DNA of 64,000 nt from CAVUPF01 sp963743285 (GCA_963743285.1 CAVUPF010000005.1:1-64000); one strand, 5' to 3'; counted from the first letter of the stretch, positions 41,822 through 51,423 are shown. The notes: generated from the letters alone by a model not told the origin. Translations and numbers: made by a program.

Positions 41822-42766
41822 ATGAGCATCGCCCCGCGCTGCGCCCGCGCCCTCCTCGCCGTCCCGGCGGCGGCGGTTGCCCTCGTGTTCTTGCTGGTGG
41901 GATGTGGAGCAAGCTCCTCGTCCTCCACGGCGGGTGGGGCCACGATCTCCGCGGTCGGTGCCGAGAACGAGTACGCGAACGTGATCGAACAGATCGGCGG
42001 CAAGTACGTGAAGGTCGCCGCGATCGAGAGCAACCCCAACACCGACCCGCACACCTTCGAAGCGAGTCCCAGCGTCGCGCAGACGGTCAGCGCGGCGAGC
42101 CTACTTATCGAAAACGGGGTGGGTTACGACACATACATGCAAAAGATCGAGTCGGCCTCGCCCGACTCTTCGCGCAAGGTCATCAACGTGCAGCACCTTC
42201 TCGGTCTCCCGGACTCCACCCCGAACCCGCACCTCTGGTACAAGCCGACGACAATGCCGCGGGTGGCCAAGGCGCTGGCCAGCGACCTCTCTGCGCTGCA
42301 GCCGGCGCACGCGGCGTACTTCCAGGAAAACGCCAAGAAATTCGACGAATCGCTGAAGCCGTGGTACGACGCGATCGCGAAGTTCAAGGCTGCCTACCCG
42401 AACACGCCGGTCGCGACGACTGAGCCGGTTGGCGACTACATGCTCGAAGCCGCCGGGACGAAGAACCTGACGCCGTTCAGCCTGCAGGCCGACATCATGA
42501 ACGGCACCGACCCAGCGCCCCAAAACGTGACCCTCCAGAATGGCCTGTTCTCCGGGCACATGGTCAAGGTCTTCGTCCACAATCAGCAGGTCACGGACTC
42601 GCTGACCGAATCGTTTGTGCAGGCTGCCAAGCGTGCCGGGATTCCGGTGGTCGGGGTGTACGAGACGATGCCGACGCCCGGCTATACCTATCAGTCCTGG
42701 ATGCTCGCCGAGGTGAAGGCACTGGAAAAGGCCGTCGCGCAGGGTATCTCGACTGAAAAACTGTGA
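41822..42766 (+). CDS. znuA: Zinc ABC transporter substrate-binding lipoprotein (ZnuA-like)
   Basis: 314 aa. Signal peptide ending in the lipobox LLVGC, then a Ser-rich linker. Metal-binding positions include DPHTFE and NPHLWYKP; the usual N-terminal and third histidines are replaced (ENEYANV, TTEPVGDYML), so the site differs from E. coli ZnuA. Placed under the Zur-type site and next to a zinc-type ATPase and permeases. Confidence 0.88.
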   Translation: MSIAPRCARALLAVPAAAVALVFLLVGCGASSSSSTAGGATISAVGAENEYANVIEQIGGKYVKVAAIESNPNTDPHTFEASPSVAQTVSAASLLIENGVGYDTYMQKIESASPDSSRKVINVQHLLGLPDSTPNPHLWYKPTTMPRVAKALASDLSALQPAHAAYFQENAKKFDESLKPWYDAIAKFKAAYPNTPVATTEPVGDYMLEAAGTKNLTPFSLQADIMNGTDPAPQNVTLQNGLFSGHMVKVFVHNQQVTDSLTESFVQAAKRAGIPVVGVYETMPTPGYTYQSWMLAEVKALEKAVAQGISTEKL

Positions 42767-43608
42767 GCTCAGACGGCGCATCGGTGAGCAAGGACATCCT
42801 CACGGTGCAGGGGGTGGACGTGCGGCTGTCCGGGCGCAAGATCCTCGATCGGGTCAGCTTCAAGATCGCGCCGGGCGAGTTCACGGGCCTGATCGGATCA
42901 AACGGCGCGGGAAAGACGACTCTGTTTCGGGTGATTCTCGGCCTCCAGGCCGCAAGCGCAGGACGCGTGCTCTTCAACGGACGCGAGCGCGGCCGCCAGC
43001 ATCGCCTCATTGGCTACGTGCCGCAGAAGTTCCTGCTCGACCCAGATGTTCCGCTGCGCGCCCGCGATCTCGTGGGGCTCGGGATCGACGCGCACCGTCT
43101 CGGGGTGCCGCGGCCCTCTCGGACCAGACGGGCGCTCGTCGAGGAGATGCTGCACGCCGTCGACGCCGCCCGCTTCGCCGACACGCGCGTCGGCAAGCTC
43201 TCCGGCGGCGAGCAGCAGCGCATCCTGATCGCGCACGCACTCATCGCTCGACCGCAGTTGCTGCTCCTCGATGAGCCGCTCGCGAACCTCGACCTCCGCA
43301 GCGCCCACGAAGTGGTGGCGCTGCTCGCACGCATCGCCAGCGAGCAGGAGATCGCCGTGTTGATCTCCGCACACGAGATCAACCCGCTGCTGCCCGTCAT
43401 GGACCGCATCGTCTACCTCGCCGCCGGGCGCGCGGTCAGCGGCACCACCAAGGAGGTCGTCCGCGCGGATGTGCTCAGCGAGCTCTACGGACACCACGTC
43501 GACGTCCTGGACGTCCACGGTCGCGTGCTGATCGTGGCCGGCGCCGGCGAGGACACCGATCTCACTGGCCATGAGGGCGTCTTCCCGGCAGCCGGGATCC
43601 TCTCGTGA
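42763..43608 (+). CDS. znuC: Zinc ABC transporter ATPase (ZnuC-like)
   Basis: 281 aa. Walker A GSNGAGKTT, signature LSGGEQQRILIA, Walker B LLLLDEPLANLD, and H-loop in ISAHE. GTG start overlapping the znuA stop. Energises import through the two following permeases. Confidence 0.9.
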   Translation: MSSDGASVSKDILTVQGVDVRLSGRKILDRVSFKIAPGEFTGLIGSNGAGKTTLFRVILGLQAASAGRVLFNGRERGRQHRLIGYVPQKFLLDPDVPLRARDLVGLGIDAHRLGVPRPSRTRRALVEEMLHAVDAARFADTRVGKLSGGEQQRILIAHALIARPQLLLLDEPLANLDLRSAHEVVALLARIASEQEIAVLISAHEINPLLPVMDRIVYLAAGRAVSGTTKEVVRADVLSELYGHHVDVLDVHGRVLIVAGAGEDTDLTGHEGVFPAAGILS

Positions 43609-44525
43609 GGCACTTCCTGTCGCCGATCTTCGCCTCCGGATTCTTCGAAAGCGAAACCGTGCATATCGCCCTAGCGGTCGGAGCGCTCGTCGCCGTCGTC
43701 ACCGGCGTGGTTGGCGTATTCACGGTCATCCGCGGCCAATCGTTCGCCGGCGAGGCGTTCGGCGACCTGGGAACCGCCGGCGGCTCGGGCGCGTATCTCG
43801 TCGGCGTAGGGACGCTGTGGGGATTCGTGCTCGGCAACGTGATCGCGGCAGGCGCGATGGAGTTGATCGGCGTTCAGCGCGCACGCGGACGTGACCTCGC
43901 CACCGGGATCGTGCTCGGTACCGGGATCGGGCTCGCCGCCCTATTCCTGCATCTGTACTCCACCGAACACAGCACCACCGGCGCTACGGTCACGATCCTC
44001 TTCGGCTCGGTGTTTGCGATCTCCAGCGCGACGATCCCGCTGATCCTGCTCCTGAGCGCCGTCGTGCTGGCGATCACGCTCACCCTCTGCCGCCCGCTGC
44101 TGCTCAGCTCCGTGAATGCCGAGATGGCATCGGCCCGCGGTATTCCGGTGCGGCTCGTCGGCGTGCTCTACCTGCTCGCCCTCGCGCTGGCAGCAGCGCT
44201 AGCGGCGATCACGATCGGCACGATCCTCTCAACAGCCCTGCTCGTCGGGCCGGCGGCGAGCGCCCTGCGACTGACCCGACGCCCGCTCACCGCATTGCTG
44301 ACCGCGGCGGGCATCGGAATCAGTGCCATGTGGCTCGGCATCGTGCTTGCCTACGACAGCTTCGACTGGCCGCCCGTCGGACAGGGATGGCCCGTGAGCT
44401 TCTTCGTTGTGACCGTGGTGTTCATCACCTACCTGCTATCCGGGCTCCCCGAAGCTAGACGCCGCCGGCGAGCGGGCCGGACCCAGTCCGCGTCCCCAAT
44501 GGCGCAGCCGGCGACGCCAAGTTAG
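43605..44525 (+). CDS. znuB: Zinc ABC transporter permease 1 (ZnuB-like)
   Basis: 306 aa, eight or so membrane helices, ABC-3 family. VVTGVVGVFTVIRGQSFAGEAFGDLG at the N-terminus and VGPAASALRLTRRPL near the C-terminus are family blocks. Overlaps the ATPase gene by 4 nt. Probably pairs with the next permease as a heterodimer. Confidence 0.87.
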   Translation: MRHFLSPIFASGFFESETVHIALAVGALVAVVTGVVGVFTVIRGQSFAGEAFGDLGTAGGSGAYLVGVGTLWGFVLGNVIAAGAMELIGVQRARGRDLATGIVLGTGIGLAALFLHLYSTEHSTTGATVTILFGSVFAISSATIPLILLLSAVVLAITLTLCRPLLLSSVNAEMASARGIPVRLVGVLYLLALALAAALAAITIGTILSTALLVGPAASALRLTRRPLTALLTAAGIGISAMWLGIVLAYDSFDWPPVGQGWPVSFFVVTVVFITYLLSGLPEARRRRRAGRTQSASPMAQPATPS

Positions 44526-44536
44526 CGGTCCAGGGC

Positions 44537-45349
44537 ATGTTCTCCGGTTTCATGGTCAACGCCTGGACGGTAGCGAGCATCGTCGCGGTCGTCGCGGGAG
44601 TCGTAGGGTTCTTCACCGTCCTGCGCGGATCGGCATTCGTTGCTCACGCGATCCCCAACGGGTCCTTCGCCGGCGCCGCTGGCGCCAGCCTGATCGGCAT
44701 CAGCACACTCTTCGGTCTTGGCGTCTTCTCACTCGGCGGCGCCCTGACGATCGGGCTGCTTGGCCGCCGCGGACGGCACGACGTCGCAACAGCCCTCGCG
44801 CTCGTGGCGATGCTCGCCCTCGGAGCACTGTTCCTCAGCTTCAGCGTCGAGTACGCCCCAGAGGTCTACTCGCTGCTGTTCGGCGAGGTGCTCGGCATCA
44901 GCCCCAACGACCTTGCGCCCACGGCGATCCTCGGCGCCCTCTGCATCCTGGCCATCGCGGTCCTCTACCGGCCACTGATGCTCTCCTCAGTCCTCCCTGA
45001 AGTGGGAGAGGCACGCGGAGTCAGCAGCTTCCGGATGGAGATGCTGTTCCTCGCCGTCCTCGCCCTCGCAACGACCATGACGGTGCCCGTTGTCGGGACG
45101 CTGCTGATCTTCAGCCTGATGATCGGCGCGCCCGCAGCCGCCCGCTCATTCACCGACCGGCCGCTGCTGGCCATGGCTCTATCGGTCGCGTTCGCGCTGC
45201 TGATCGTGTGGATCGCGATCGCCGCCTCCTACGAAACGAATTACCCCGTGGGGTTCTTCGTCGGCACCGCGAGCGCGGCCTCCTACGCGTTGGGGCGCAG
45301 CTGGGCGTCGTGGCGGGGCCGGCGCGGGGCGGCGGGGGAGGCGGCATGA
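44537..45349 (+). CDS. Zinc ABC transporter permease 2 (ZnuB-like)
   Basis: 270 aa ABC-3 permease, a paralogue of the previous gene (AGVVGFFTVLRGSAFVAHAIPNGSFAGAAGA). Two non-identical permeases indicate a heterodimeric channel. Its TGA overlaps the zur ATG (ATGA). Confidence 0.87.
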   Translation: MFSGFMVNAWTVASIVAVVAGVVGFFTVLRGSAFVAHAIPNGSFAGAAGASLIGISTLFGLGVFSLGGALTIGLLGRRGRHDVATALALVAMLALGALFLSFSVEYAPEVYSLLFGEVLGISPNDLAPTAILGALCILAIAVLYRPLMLSSVLPEVGEARGVSSFRMEMLFLAVLALATTMTVPVVGTLLIFSLMIGAPAAARSFTDRPLLAMALSVAFALLIVWIAIAASYETNYPVGFFVGTASAASYALGRSWASWRGRRGAAGEAA

Positions 45350-45819
45350 AATCGGCCTTTAGGATCGAAGGCGTGAGCACGGACACCCGCACGAGCTGGG
45401 TCGAGCACGCGCTGTTGACCCTCGCCGGCGCCGGCTACCGCAAAGGCGGCGCGAGGCGTGCGGTGCTCGAGGCGCTGTCCCGTCATGACTGTGCCGTTAC
45501 CGCGCTGGAGATCGACGACGAGCTGCGCCGCCGCAAGCCGCGGGTCGGGCGCGCCAGCGTTTACCGCACGCTTGAGCAGCTCGAGCAGCTCGGGCTGGTG
45601 CAGCGTGTCGAGGCGACGGGGGGAGCGGCGGGCTATGAGCGGGTCGACCCCGGTGGCCATCACCATCACCACGCAATCTGTCGGAGCTGTGGCCGGCTGG
45701 TCCCCTTCGAGGACGACTCGCTTGAGCGCGCGATCGGCAAGGTCTCCGACCGGGTCGGCTTCGAGGTCACCGACCACGACGTGGTGCTGCGGGGGCGCTG
45801 CGAGCGTTGCGCGCGATAG
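45346..45819 (+). CDS. zur: Fur-family regulator, probably Zur
   Basis: 157 aa. Winged helix (about 25-95, RASVYRTLEQLEQLGLVQRV), then the metal/dimer domain with HHHHHAICRSCG and a C-terminal CERC, the structural zinc cysteines. As last gene of the zinc operon it should close the negative feedback loop through 41732-41746 (inference). GTG 45373 is an alternative start. Confidence 0.88.
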   Translation: MKSAFRIEGVSTDTRTSWVEHALLTLAGAGYRKGGARRAVLEALSRHDCAVTALEIDDELRRRKPRVGRASVYRTLEQLEQLGLVQRVEATGGAAGYERVDPGGHHHHHAICRSCGRLVPFEDDSLERAIGKVSDRVGFEVTDHDVVLRGRCERCAR

Positions 45820-45957
45820 GTCGGCTGTGCGTGGCGCGCCCTTGCGGTGGGGACGGGGGCCAGAACATGCGGGATTCGGCTGCCGGCGCGCCGTCAAGGG
45901 GGCTTGGGGGTGGCGCTCGGCGCCGGCTTCGCCCAGTTCCCTATCATCCAGCGGCTC

Positions 45958-46392
45958 TTGAAGACCTATGTCGCCACCCCCGCCGATCGCCAGCGAGTCT
46001 GGTATGTGGTCGACGCCGATGGGCAGACCCTGGGACGGCTGGCGACGCGGATCGCCGACGCCCTGCGCGGCAAGCGGAAGCCCGAGTACACGCCCCACAT
46101 CGACACCGGCGACTTCATCGTCGTGGTCAACGCGGAGAAGATCCGCGTCACCGGCGACAAGATGGCGCAGAAGGTTTACTGGCGACACAGCGGCTACCCA
46201 GGGGGGATCAAGTCCCGCACCCTCGCCGAGATGCTCGACCGCCGCCCCGAGGAAGTGATCCGCAAGGCCGTCAAGGGCATGCTGCCGCGCAACCGCCTTG
46301 CCCGTCAGCAGCTGACGAAGTTGAAGGTCTACGCGGGCCCCGATCACCCACATGCGGCGCAAATGCCGAAACCGATGGAGATCGAGAGATGA
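45958..46392 (+). CDS. rplM: Ribosomal protein L13
   Basis: 144 aa from TTG 45958 (MKTYVATP..., the normal L13 beginning). WYVVDADGQTLGRLAT, GDFIVVVNAEKI and HSGYPGG are conserved. TATCAT lies 10 nt before the start, so only a few leader bases are expected. Longer frames upstream do not match L13. Its stop overlaps the rpsI ATG. Confidence 0.94.
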   Translation: MKTYVATPADRQRVWYVVDADGQTLGRLATRIADALRGKRKPEYTPHIDTGDFIVVVNAEKIRVTGDKMAQKVYWRHSGYPGGIKSRTLAEMLDRRPEEVIRKAVKGMLPRNRLARQQLTKLKVYAGPDHPHAAQMPKPMEIER

Positions 46393-47454
46393 CAGAAGAA
46401 GAGAAGACCGAGGACACCCCCGAGCCTGAAGACGCTGGGCATGGCAAGGAAGTCGCGGATCTGGCCCAGCAGGATGGAGATGATGGTGGTGGTGCCGAGC
46501 CAACCGTCGCCGCAGGCGATGCCGAAGAGGAGGAGGCGGCGGTCGATCAGACGCCGCCCCCGGCGCCCCCCGATCGCGATCTGATTCCCGCCGAGTCTGC
46601 CGAGGGTGCTGCCGAGCCGGCCGAGGCCCTGACAGGCTGCCGAGGCCCTACGAGGCTGCCGAGGCCCTGACGAGGCTGCCGAGGGCCCTGACGAGCCGGC
46701 TGAGGGTCCCGCCGAGTCGGCTGAGGGCGGCCCTGACGAGCCGGCCGAGGGCGCTGACGAGGCGGCTGAGGGCGGTACTGACGAGCCGGCTGAGGGCGCT
46801 GACGAGTCGGCCGACTCGCCACCTGAGCCGCCCAGCTCCGCCGAGTTGCCCCCAGAGCCTCCGAAGCGCGAGGAGAAGAAGGCCGACCTGATTCCCGGTG
46901 CCGATCTGGAGCCGATTGCGGTTGAGCCGGAGGCTCCACAGCTGAGCGCTGAGGAGCAAGCTCGGCTCGAGGCAGAAGAGGAGGAGCGGGCTCGCCGTGA
47001 AGCTGAGCTGGTCGGCGAGGCTGAGGAGCCCGACGCGGCCAGCCGCGCCCCCGCGCAGATGGAGAGCGGCGCCCGCTATCTGGCGACCGGCAAGCGCAAG
47101 AACGCGATCGCCAGGGTCACCCTGACCCCCGGCGACGGCAAATTCGAGGTCAACAAGCGTGCCATCGAGGAGTTCTTCCCGCGTCCGCTGCACCAGACGA
47201 TGGCCCGCCAGTCCCTGGTGGCCGCCGGCTATGAGGGGATCGTCGACGTGCGCGTGCTGGTCCACGGCGGCGGCATCAGCGGCCAGGCCGGAGCAGTCCG
47301 TCACGGGATCGCCCGGGCGCTGACCGAGATCGATCCGGAGCTACGCGGCGACCTCAAGCGCCGTGGCTTCCTGACCCGCGATGCACGGGTCAAGGAGCGG
47401 CGCAAGGCCGGCCTGAAGAAGGCCCGCAAGCGGCCCCAGTTCAGCAAGCGCTGA
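46389..47454 (+). CDS. rpsI: Ribosomal protein S9 with long acidic N-terminal extension, frame-broken
   Basis: The S9 domain is the last about 130 residues (YLATGKRKNAIARVTL ... KKARKRPQFSKR), full and conserved. Before it the same frame carries over 130 acidic residues with EPAEG/DE repeats. ATG 46389, overlapping rplM (ATGA), starts an acidic peptide (MTEEEKTEDTPEPED...) in another frame. The two frames meet in a tandem repeat at about 46615-46690, where five one-base deletions relative to the clean repeat unit restore a single frame. A shorter frame from 46846 covers only S9 plus part of the extension. So the protein is probably about 350 aa, far longer than normal S9. Confidence 0.85.
46615..46810 (+). 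repeat. GC-rich coding repeats in rpsI extension
   Basis: Units of the type GAGGGCCCTGACGAGGCTGCC and variants, coding for (E/A)EGPDE(P/A)A. The first three copies carry small deletions; the later ones keep the frame. Confidence 0.7.
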
Positions 47455-47463
47455 CGAGGCGCT

Positions 47464-48777
47464 GTGGGGAAGGAGCGCAAGCTCTTCGGAACCGATGGGG
47501 TCCGCGGAGAGGCTGGGACGTTCCTCAGTGCCGAGTTGGCGACCGCGCTCGGCCGGGCGGCGGGTGCCGCGCTTAGAACGGAGCGGCCCCAGGTCCTGAT
47601 CGTCCGCGACACGCGCGAGTCGGGCCCGATGCTGGAGGCGGCGCTGGCCGCCGGGATCGCGGCCGCGGGAGGCGACGCACTGCTGGGCGGGGTGCTGCCG
47701 ACCCCCGCCGCGGCGATCCTCGTCAAGCGGCTCGGCCTCGACCTGGCGGCGGTCGTCTCCGCCTCCCACAACCCCTATCGCGATAACGGCATCAAGTTCT
47801 TCTCGGCGCAGGGCACAAAGCTCGACGACGAGGCCGAGGCGCAGATCGAGTCGCTGCTGGACGGAGATTTCCTGGCCGCCGAGCCGGGCCGCGTTAGCGA
47901 GCTGAACGGCGGCCTCGAGGACTACCTGCGTGCCCTCGAGGCCGCCTTCCCACTCGACCTCACCGGCCGTAGGGTGATGCTCGACTGCGCCAACGGCGCC
48001 ACCCACCGCGCCGCCCCGGCGATCTTCGAACGGCTGGGGGCCGAGGTCGAGGCGATCGCCGCCGAGCCCGACGGGCGCAACATAAACGATGGCTGTGGAT
48101 CTACCCACATCGAGAACCTCGCCGAGCGCATCGCCGTCTCCGGCGCCCAGATCGGCTTCGCCTTTGACGGCGACGGCGACCGGGTGCTCGCTGTCGATGC
48201 CGCCGGGCGGACCCACGATGGCGACGAGCTGATCGCCCTCGCCGCACTCGGGATGGCCGGTCGGGGGGAGCTGGATCGAGGCGTCGCCGTGACCGTGATG
48301 AGCAACTTCGGCTTCCACCGGGCGATGGAGGAGGCCGGTATCGAGGTCGCCGTCACCAAGGTGGGCGACCGCTATGTGCTCGAGGAGATGCGCCGCAACG
48401 GCCGGGCGCTGGGTGGCGAGCAGTCCGGCCACATCGTCGCCTCAGGCTTCGCCCTGACCGGCGACGGGATCGCCGCAGCGCTGATGACGATGCGAGAGCT
48501 GGGCTCTCGCGAGCTAGCCGAGGCGATCCCGATGCGCAAGCTCCCCCAAACTCTGGTCAACGTCGAGGTGGCCGACCGCGAGGCGGTGGCCGGTGCCACC
48601 TCCCTCTGGGAGGCGGTCGAGCGGGAGAGCGAGGGCCTCGAGGGCCGCGGTCGCGTTCTTCTGCGCCCCTCCGGCACCGAGCCGCTGCTCCGAGTGATGG
48701 TCGAGGCGCCGAGCGCCGCGGAGGCCGACGCCGTCTGCGAGCGCCTCGTCGGTGTTGTGAGGCGGGAGCTGGGCTGA
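47464..48777 (+). CDS. glmM: Phosphoglucosamine mutase
   Basis: 437 aa. Phosphoserine loop VVSASHNPYRDNGIKFF, metal loop FDGDGDRVL and C-terminal phosphate site RPSGTEPLLRVM are present. Converts glucosamine-6-P to glucosamine-1-P for peptidoglycan. GTG start behind GAGG. Clean sequence, in contrast to glmS next to it. Confidence 0.95.
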   Translation: MGKERKLFGTDGVRGEAGTFLSAELATALGRAAGAALRTERPQVLIVRDTRESGPMLEAALAAGIAAAGGDALLGGVLPTPAAAILVKRLGLDLAAVVSASHNPYRDNGIKFFSAQGTKLDDEAEAQIESLLDGDFLAAEPGRVSELNGGLEDYLRALEAAFPLDLTGRRVMLDCANGATHRAAPAIFERLGAEVEAIAAEPDGRNINDGCGSTHIENLAERIAVSGAQIGFAFDGDGDRVLAVDAAGRTHDGDELIALAALGMAGRGELDRGVAVTVMSNFGFHRAMEEAGIEVAVTKVGDRYVLEEMRRNGRALGGEQSGHIVASGFALTGDGIAAALMTMRELGSRELAEAIPMRKLPQTLVNVEVADREAVAGATSLWEAVERESEGLEGRGRVLLRPSGTEPLLRVMVEAPSAAEADAVCERLVGVVRRELG

Positions 48778-48790
48778 AGCGCCTGGCGTC

Positions 48791-48796
48791 TACCCT
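48791..48796 (+). promoter_or_regulatory. -10 box for leaderless glmS
   Basis: TACCCT is followed by 8 nt and the ATG of glmS. Confidence 0.45.
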
Positions 48797-48804
48797 TTCC
48801 CTTG

Positions 48805-50680
48805 ATGTGCGGCATTGTCGGATACGTGGGGGCTCGTCCCTGCCGCGACCTCCTGGTCGCCGGTCTGGAGAAGCTCGAGTACCGTGGCTATGACTCGGCT
48901 GGCGTCTCGGTGATCGATGACGGGCGGATCGACAGCGTTCGCGCGGTCGGCAACCTCTCGAACCTGCGGGCCGCAGTTGCCGAGCACGATGGCGACGGCG
49001 GGGTCGCGGTTGCCGCTCCGCCGGCGACGACCGGAGTCGCCCACACCCGCTGGGCCACCCACGGCCGGGTCACCGAGGAGAACGCCCACCCGCCACGGGG
49101 ACTGCACCGACCGCATCGCACATCGTCCTCAACGGGATCGTCGAGAACCACGCGAGCTGCGGCGCGAGTTGGAGGCCGAGGGCCACGCTTTCAGCTCCGA
49201 GACCGACGCCGAGGTCGTCGCCCACCTGATCGAGCGCAACTACGAGGGCGATCTGACCGCGGCCGTGCGCGCATCTTTCGCCGAGCTGCGAGGCCACTAC
49301 GCCTTCGTCGCCATGCACGCAGACGAGCCCCGGCGGCTGGTCGGGGCTCGCAAGGAGTGCCCGCTGGTCGCCGGGGTCGGCGAGGGCGAGACCTTCCTCG
49401 CCTCGGCGATCCCCGCCTTCCTCGCCGAGACCCGTTCGCGGTCCAGATCGAGAACGGCGAGGTCGTCGACGATCGACGCCGCGGGAGTGCGCGATCCTCG
49501 ACGCCGCCGGCGGCGCCGGTGACGCGGGGCTCCGAAGAGATCGACCTGGGACGAGGAGGTCGCCGAGAAGGGCGGGCTACGAGACCTTCATGCTGAAGGA
49601 GATCCACGAACAGCCCGACGCGCGTCGCCGAGACGATCGCCGACCGCCTACCGAGGCCGACGGGGCGTCGACCTCTCCGAGGTCGACCTCGAGGACGAGC
49701 TTCCTGCGCGACCTGCGGCGGATCGTGATCGTCGCCTGTGGCACCTCCTACCACGCTGGCGCTGGTCGGCCGCTACGCGATCGAGGAGTGGGCCCGGGTG
49801 CCGGTCGAGATGGACATCGCCTCCGAGTACCGCTACCGCAACCCGGTGATCGGCCCCGGCGACCTGGTGATCGGGATCACCCAGTCCGGTGAGACCGCCG
49901 ACACCCTGGCGGCGATGCGGCTCGCCCGCGACGCCGGGCGCCAAGGTGCTGGCGATCACCAACGTCATGGGCAGCCAGGCGACCCGCGACGTCGACGCCG
50001 TCCTCTACACGCGCGCCGGGCTCGAGATCGGCGTCGCGGCGACCAAGACCTTCGTCGCCCAGGTCGCGGCTGATGTACCTGATCGGGCTGCGGCTCGCGC
50101 AGCTTCGCGCGGGACCTGCCGCCGGCGCGGATCGACGAGCTGGTCGACGAGCTGAAGGCGCTGCCGTCGAAGATCGAGACGACGATCGCCGACGGTCGAG
50201 GACCCGGTGCGCGAGGTCGCCGCAGCGCCACTACAGCCAGCAGTTCTTCCTCTACCTCGGCCGCCACATCGGCCTCCCGGTCTGCCTCGAGGGGGCGCTG
50301 AAGCTGAAGGAGATCTCCTACATCCCGACCGATGCCTACGCGGCGGGGGAGATGAAGCACGGGCCGATCGCGCTGCTCGACGAGTCGACCCCGGTGGTCT
50401 GCGTCGCCACCGACAGCCCCGTCCTCGACAAGGTCCTCTCCAACGTCGAAGAGGTGCGGGCACGAGGCGCGGACACGATCGCGATCGCCACCGAGGGCTA
50501 CGACCGGGTCGCCGAGGTCGCCGACGCAGACGATGAGATCGACGTCCCGCACCGACTGGATCCTGCAGCCGATCGCTCGCGGTCCTGCCGCTGCAGCTCC
50601 TCGCCTACGAGATCGCCCGCGCCCGCGGTCTCAACGTCGACCAGCCGCGAAACCTGGCGAAGACCGTCACCGTCGAGTAG
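48805..50680 (+). pseudogene. glmS: Glutamine-fructose-6-phosphate aminotransferase, broken by about twenty indels
   Basis: The start MCGIVGYVG fixes ATG 48805, since Cys2 is the N-terminal nucleophile. The two SIS domains and the terminus ...AKTVTVE are all recognisable (EYRYRNPVIGPGD, GITQSGETADTLAAM, LGRHIGLPVCLEGALKLKEISYIP). The frame changes at about 49093, 49120, 49152, 49436, 49470, 49492, 49510, 49549, 49577, 49621, 49648, 49661, 49705, 49758, 49938, 50070, 50108, 50195, 50221, 50551 and 50571, mostly by one extra base. Between breaks the residues are conserved and no substitution-made stop was noticed. Read as one gene it would be the normal length of about 610 aa. Glucosamine-6-P synthesis is essential, and glmM sits beside it, so a sequence artefact is likely but not proven. 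Confidence 0.85.
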
Positions 50681-50697
50681 CGCGAAGTGCAGGGCGA

Positions 50698-50703
50698 TAG
50701 GGT
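50698..50703 (+). promoter_or_regulatory. -10 box for leaderless small gene
   Basis: TAGGGT is followed by 6 nt and ATG 50710. Confidence 0.4.
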
Positions 50704-50709
50704 GCCTCG

Positions 50710-50835
50710 ATGAGGGTCAGTCTCGGCTTCCTCCTCGCGGCGCCCTATCTGGCGAAGATCGGCTACCTCGCGCCCGGCGCGGGCAGCTCGGGGGAGCTGG
50801 CGACGGCGAAGCTGATCGTCGGCTTAAGCAAGTAG
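50710..50835 (+). CDS. Small 41-aa protein
   Basis: MRVSLGFLLAAPYLAKIGY..., ending GLSK. A short hydrophobic start and small-residue middle; no family recognised. Support comes from TAGGGT at leaderless spacing and from a position between glmS and acpS, with acpS starting 11 nt after its stop. It may also be a leader peptide or spurious. Confidence 0.35.
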   Translation: MRVSLGFLLAAPYLAKIGYLAPGAGSSGELATAKLIVGLSK

Positions 50836-50846
50836 CCGAGGCGCCG

Positions 50847-51215
50847 ATGGCCGCCCGCGTCGGCATCGACCTGCTGGAGATCGACCGGCTGGAGCGTGCC
50901 CTGGAGCGCCACCCCCGCCTCGCCGACCGCGTCTTCACTCGGGCCGAGCAGGACTACGCCGCTGCCCGGGCCCGCCCCGCCAGGCACCTGGCCGCCCGGT
51001 TCGCCGCCAAGGAGGCCGTGGTCAAGGCATTGGGAATCTCGGGCGGCTTCGGCCTGCGTGAGATCGAGGTGGTGGCAGGCGAGCCGCCGACGGTTCGCCT
51101 CAACGGCCGCGCGGCAGAGACGGCGTCCGGCAGGAGCATCGAGATTTCGCTGACTCACTCCCGGGACTTTGCCGCCGCAGTGGCCTTCGCCTTCGGCGGT
51201 GATTCTCCGAGCTAG
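50847..51215 (+). CDS. acpS: Holo-[acyl-carrier-protein] synthase
   Basis: 122 aa. VGIDLLEIDRLERAL and RFAAKEAVVKAL are the Mg/CoA binding motifs of AcpS. Transfers phosphopantetheine to ACP. ATG 50847 is chosen because the upstream frame is a continuation of the glmS fragment. Confidence 0.93.
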   Translation: MAARVGIDLLEIDRLERALERHPRLADRVFTRAEQDYAAARARPARHLAARFAAKEAVVKALGISGGFGLREIEVVAGEPPTVRLNGRAAETASGRSIEISLTHSRDFAAAVAFAFGGDSPS

Positions 51216-51417
51216 CGGAGAGTATTTCCCGGGTTGGCGGGCCCGAGCTCGAGCCTGCCGCGCTGGCACGGATGCGCGAGCCGATTGGCCGCCGCTTCGT
51301 GACCGGCGCCGTGCTCTACCCGGAGAGCGGGCCCTGTCGTTGGGCGAGGATCTCCGCACGGTGGCTGTCGGCGCCTTGGCTGCGCAGCGATCGCGCGGTC
51401 GGCCGGTGGCGCGCGGT

Positions 51418-51423
51418 TAGTCT
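51418..51423 (+). promoter_or_regulatory. -10 box for leaderless nnr
   Basis: TAGTCT is followed by 6 nt and GTG 51430. Confidence 0.5.

Noticed and set aside
48805..50680. Programmed frameshifting in glmS
   Set aside because: Too many shifts without slippery sites or structures; artefact or damage is more likely.
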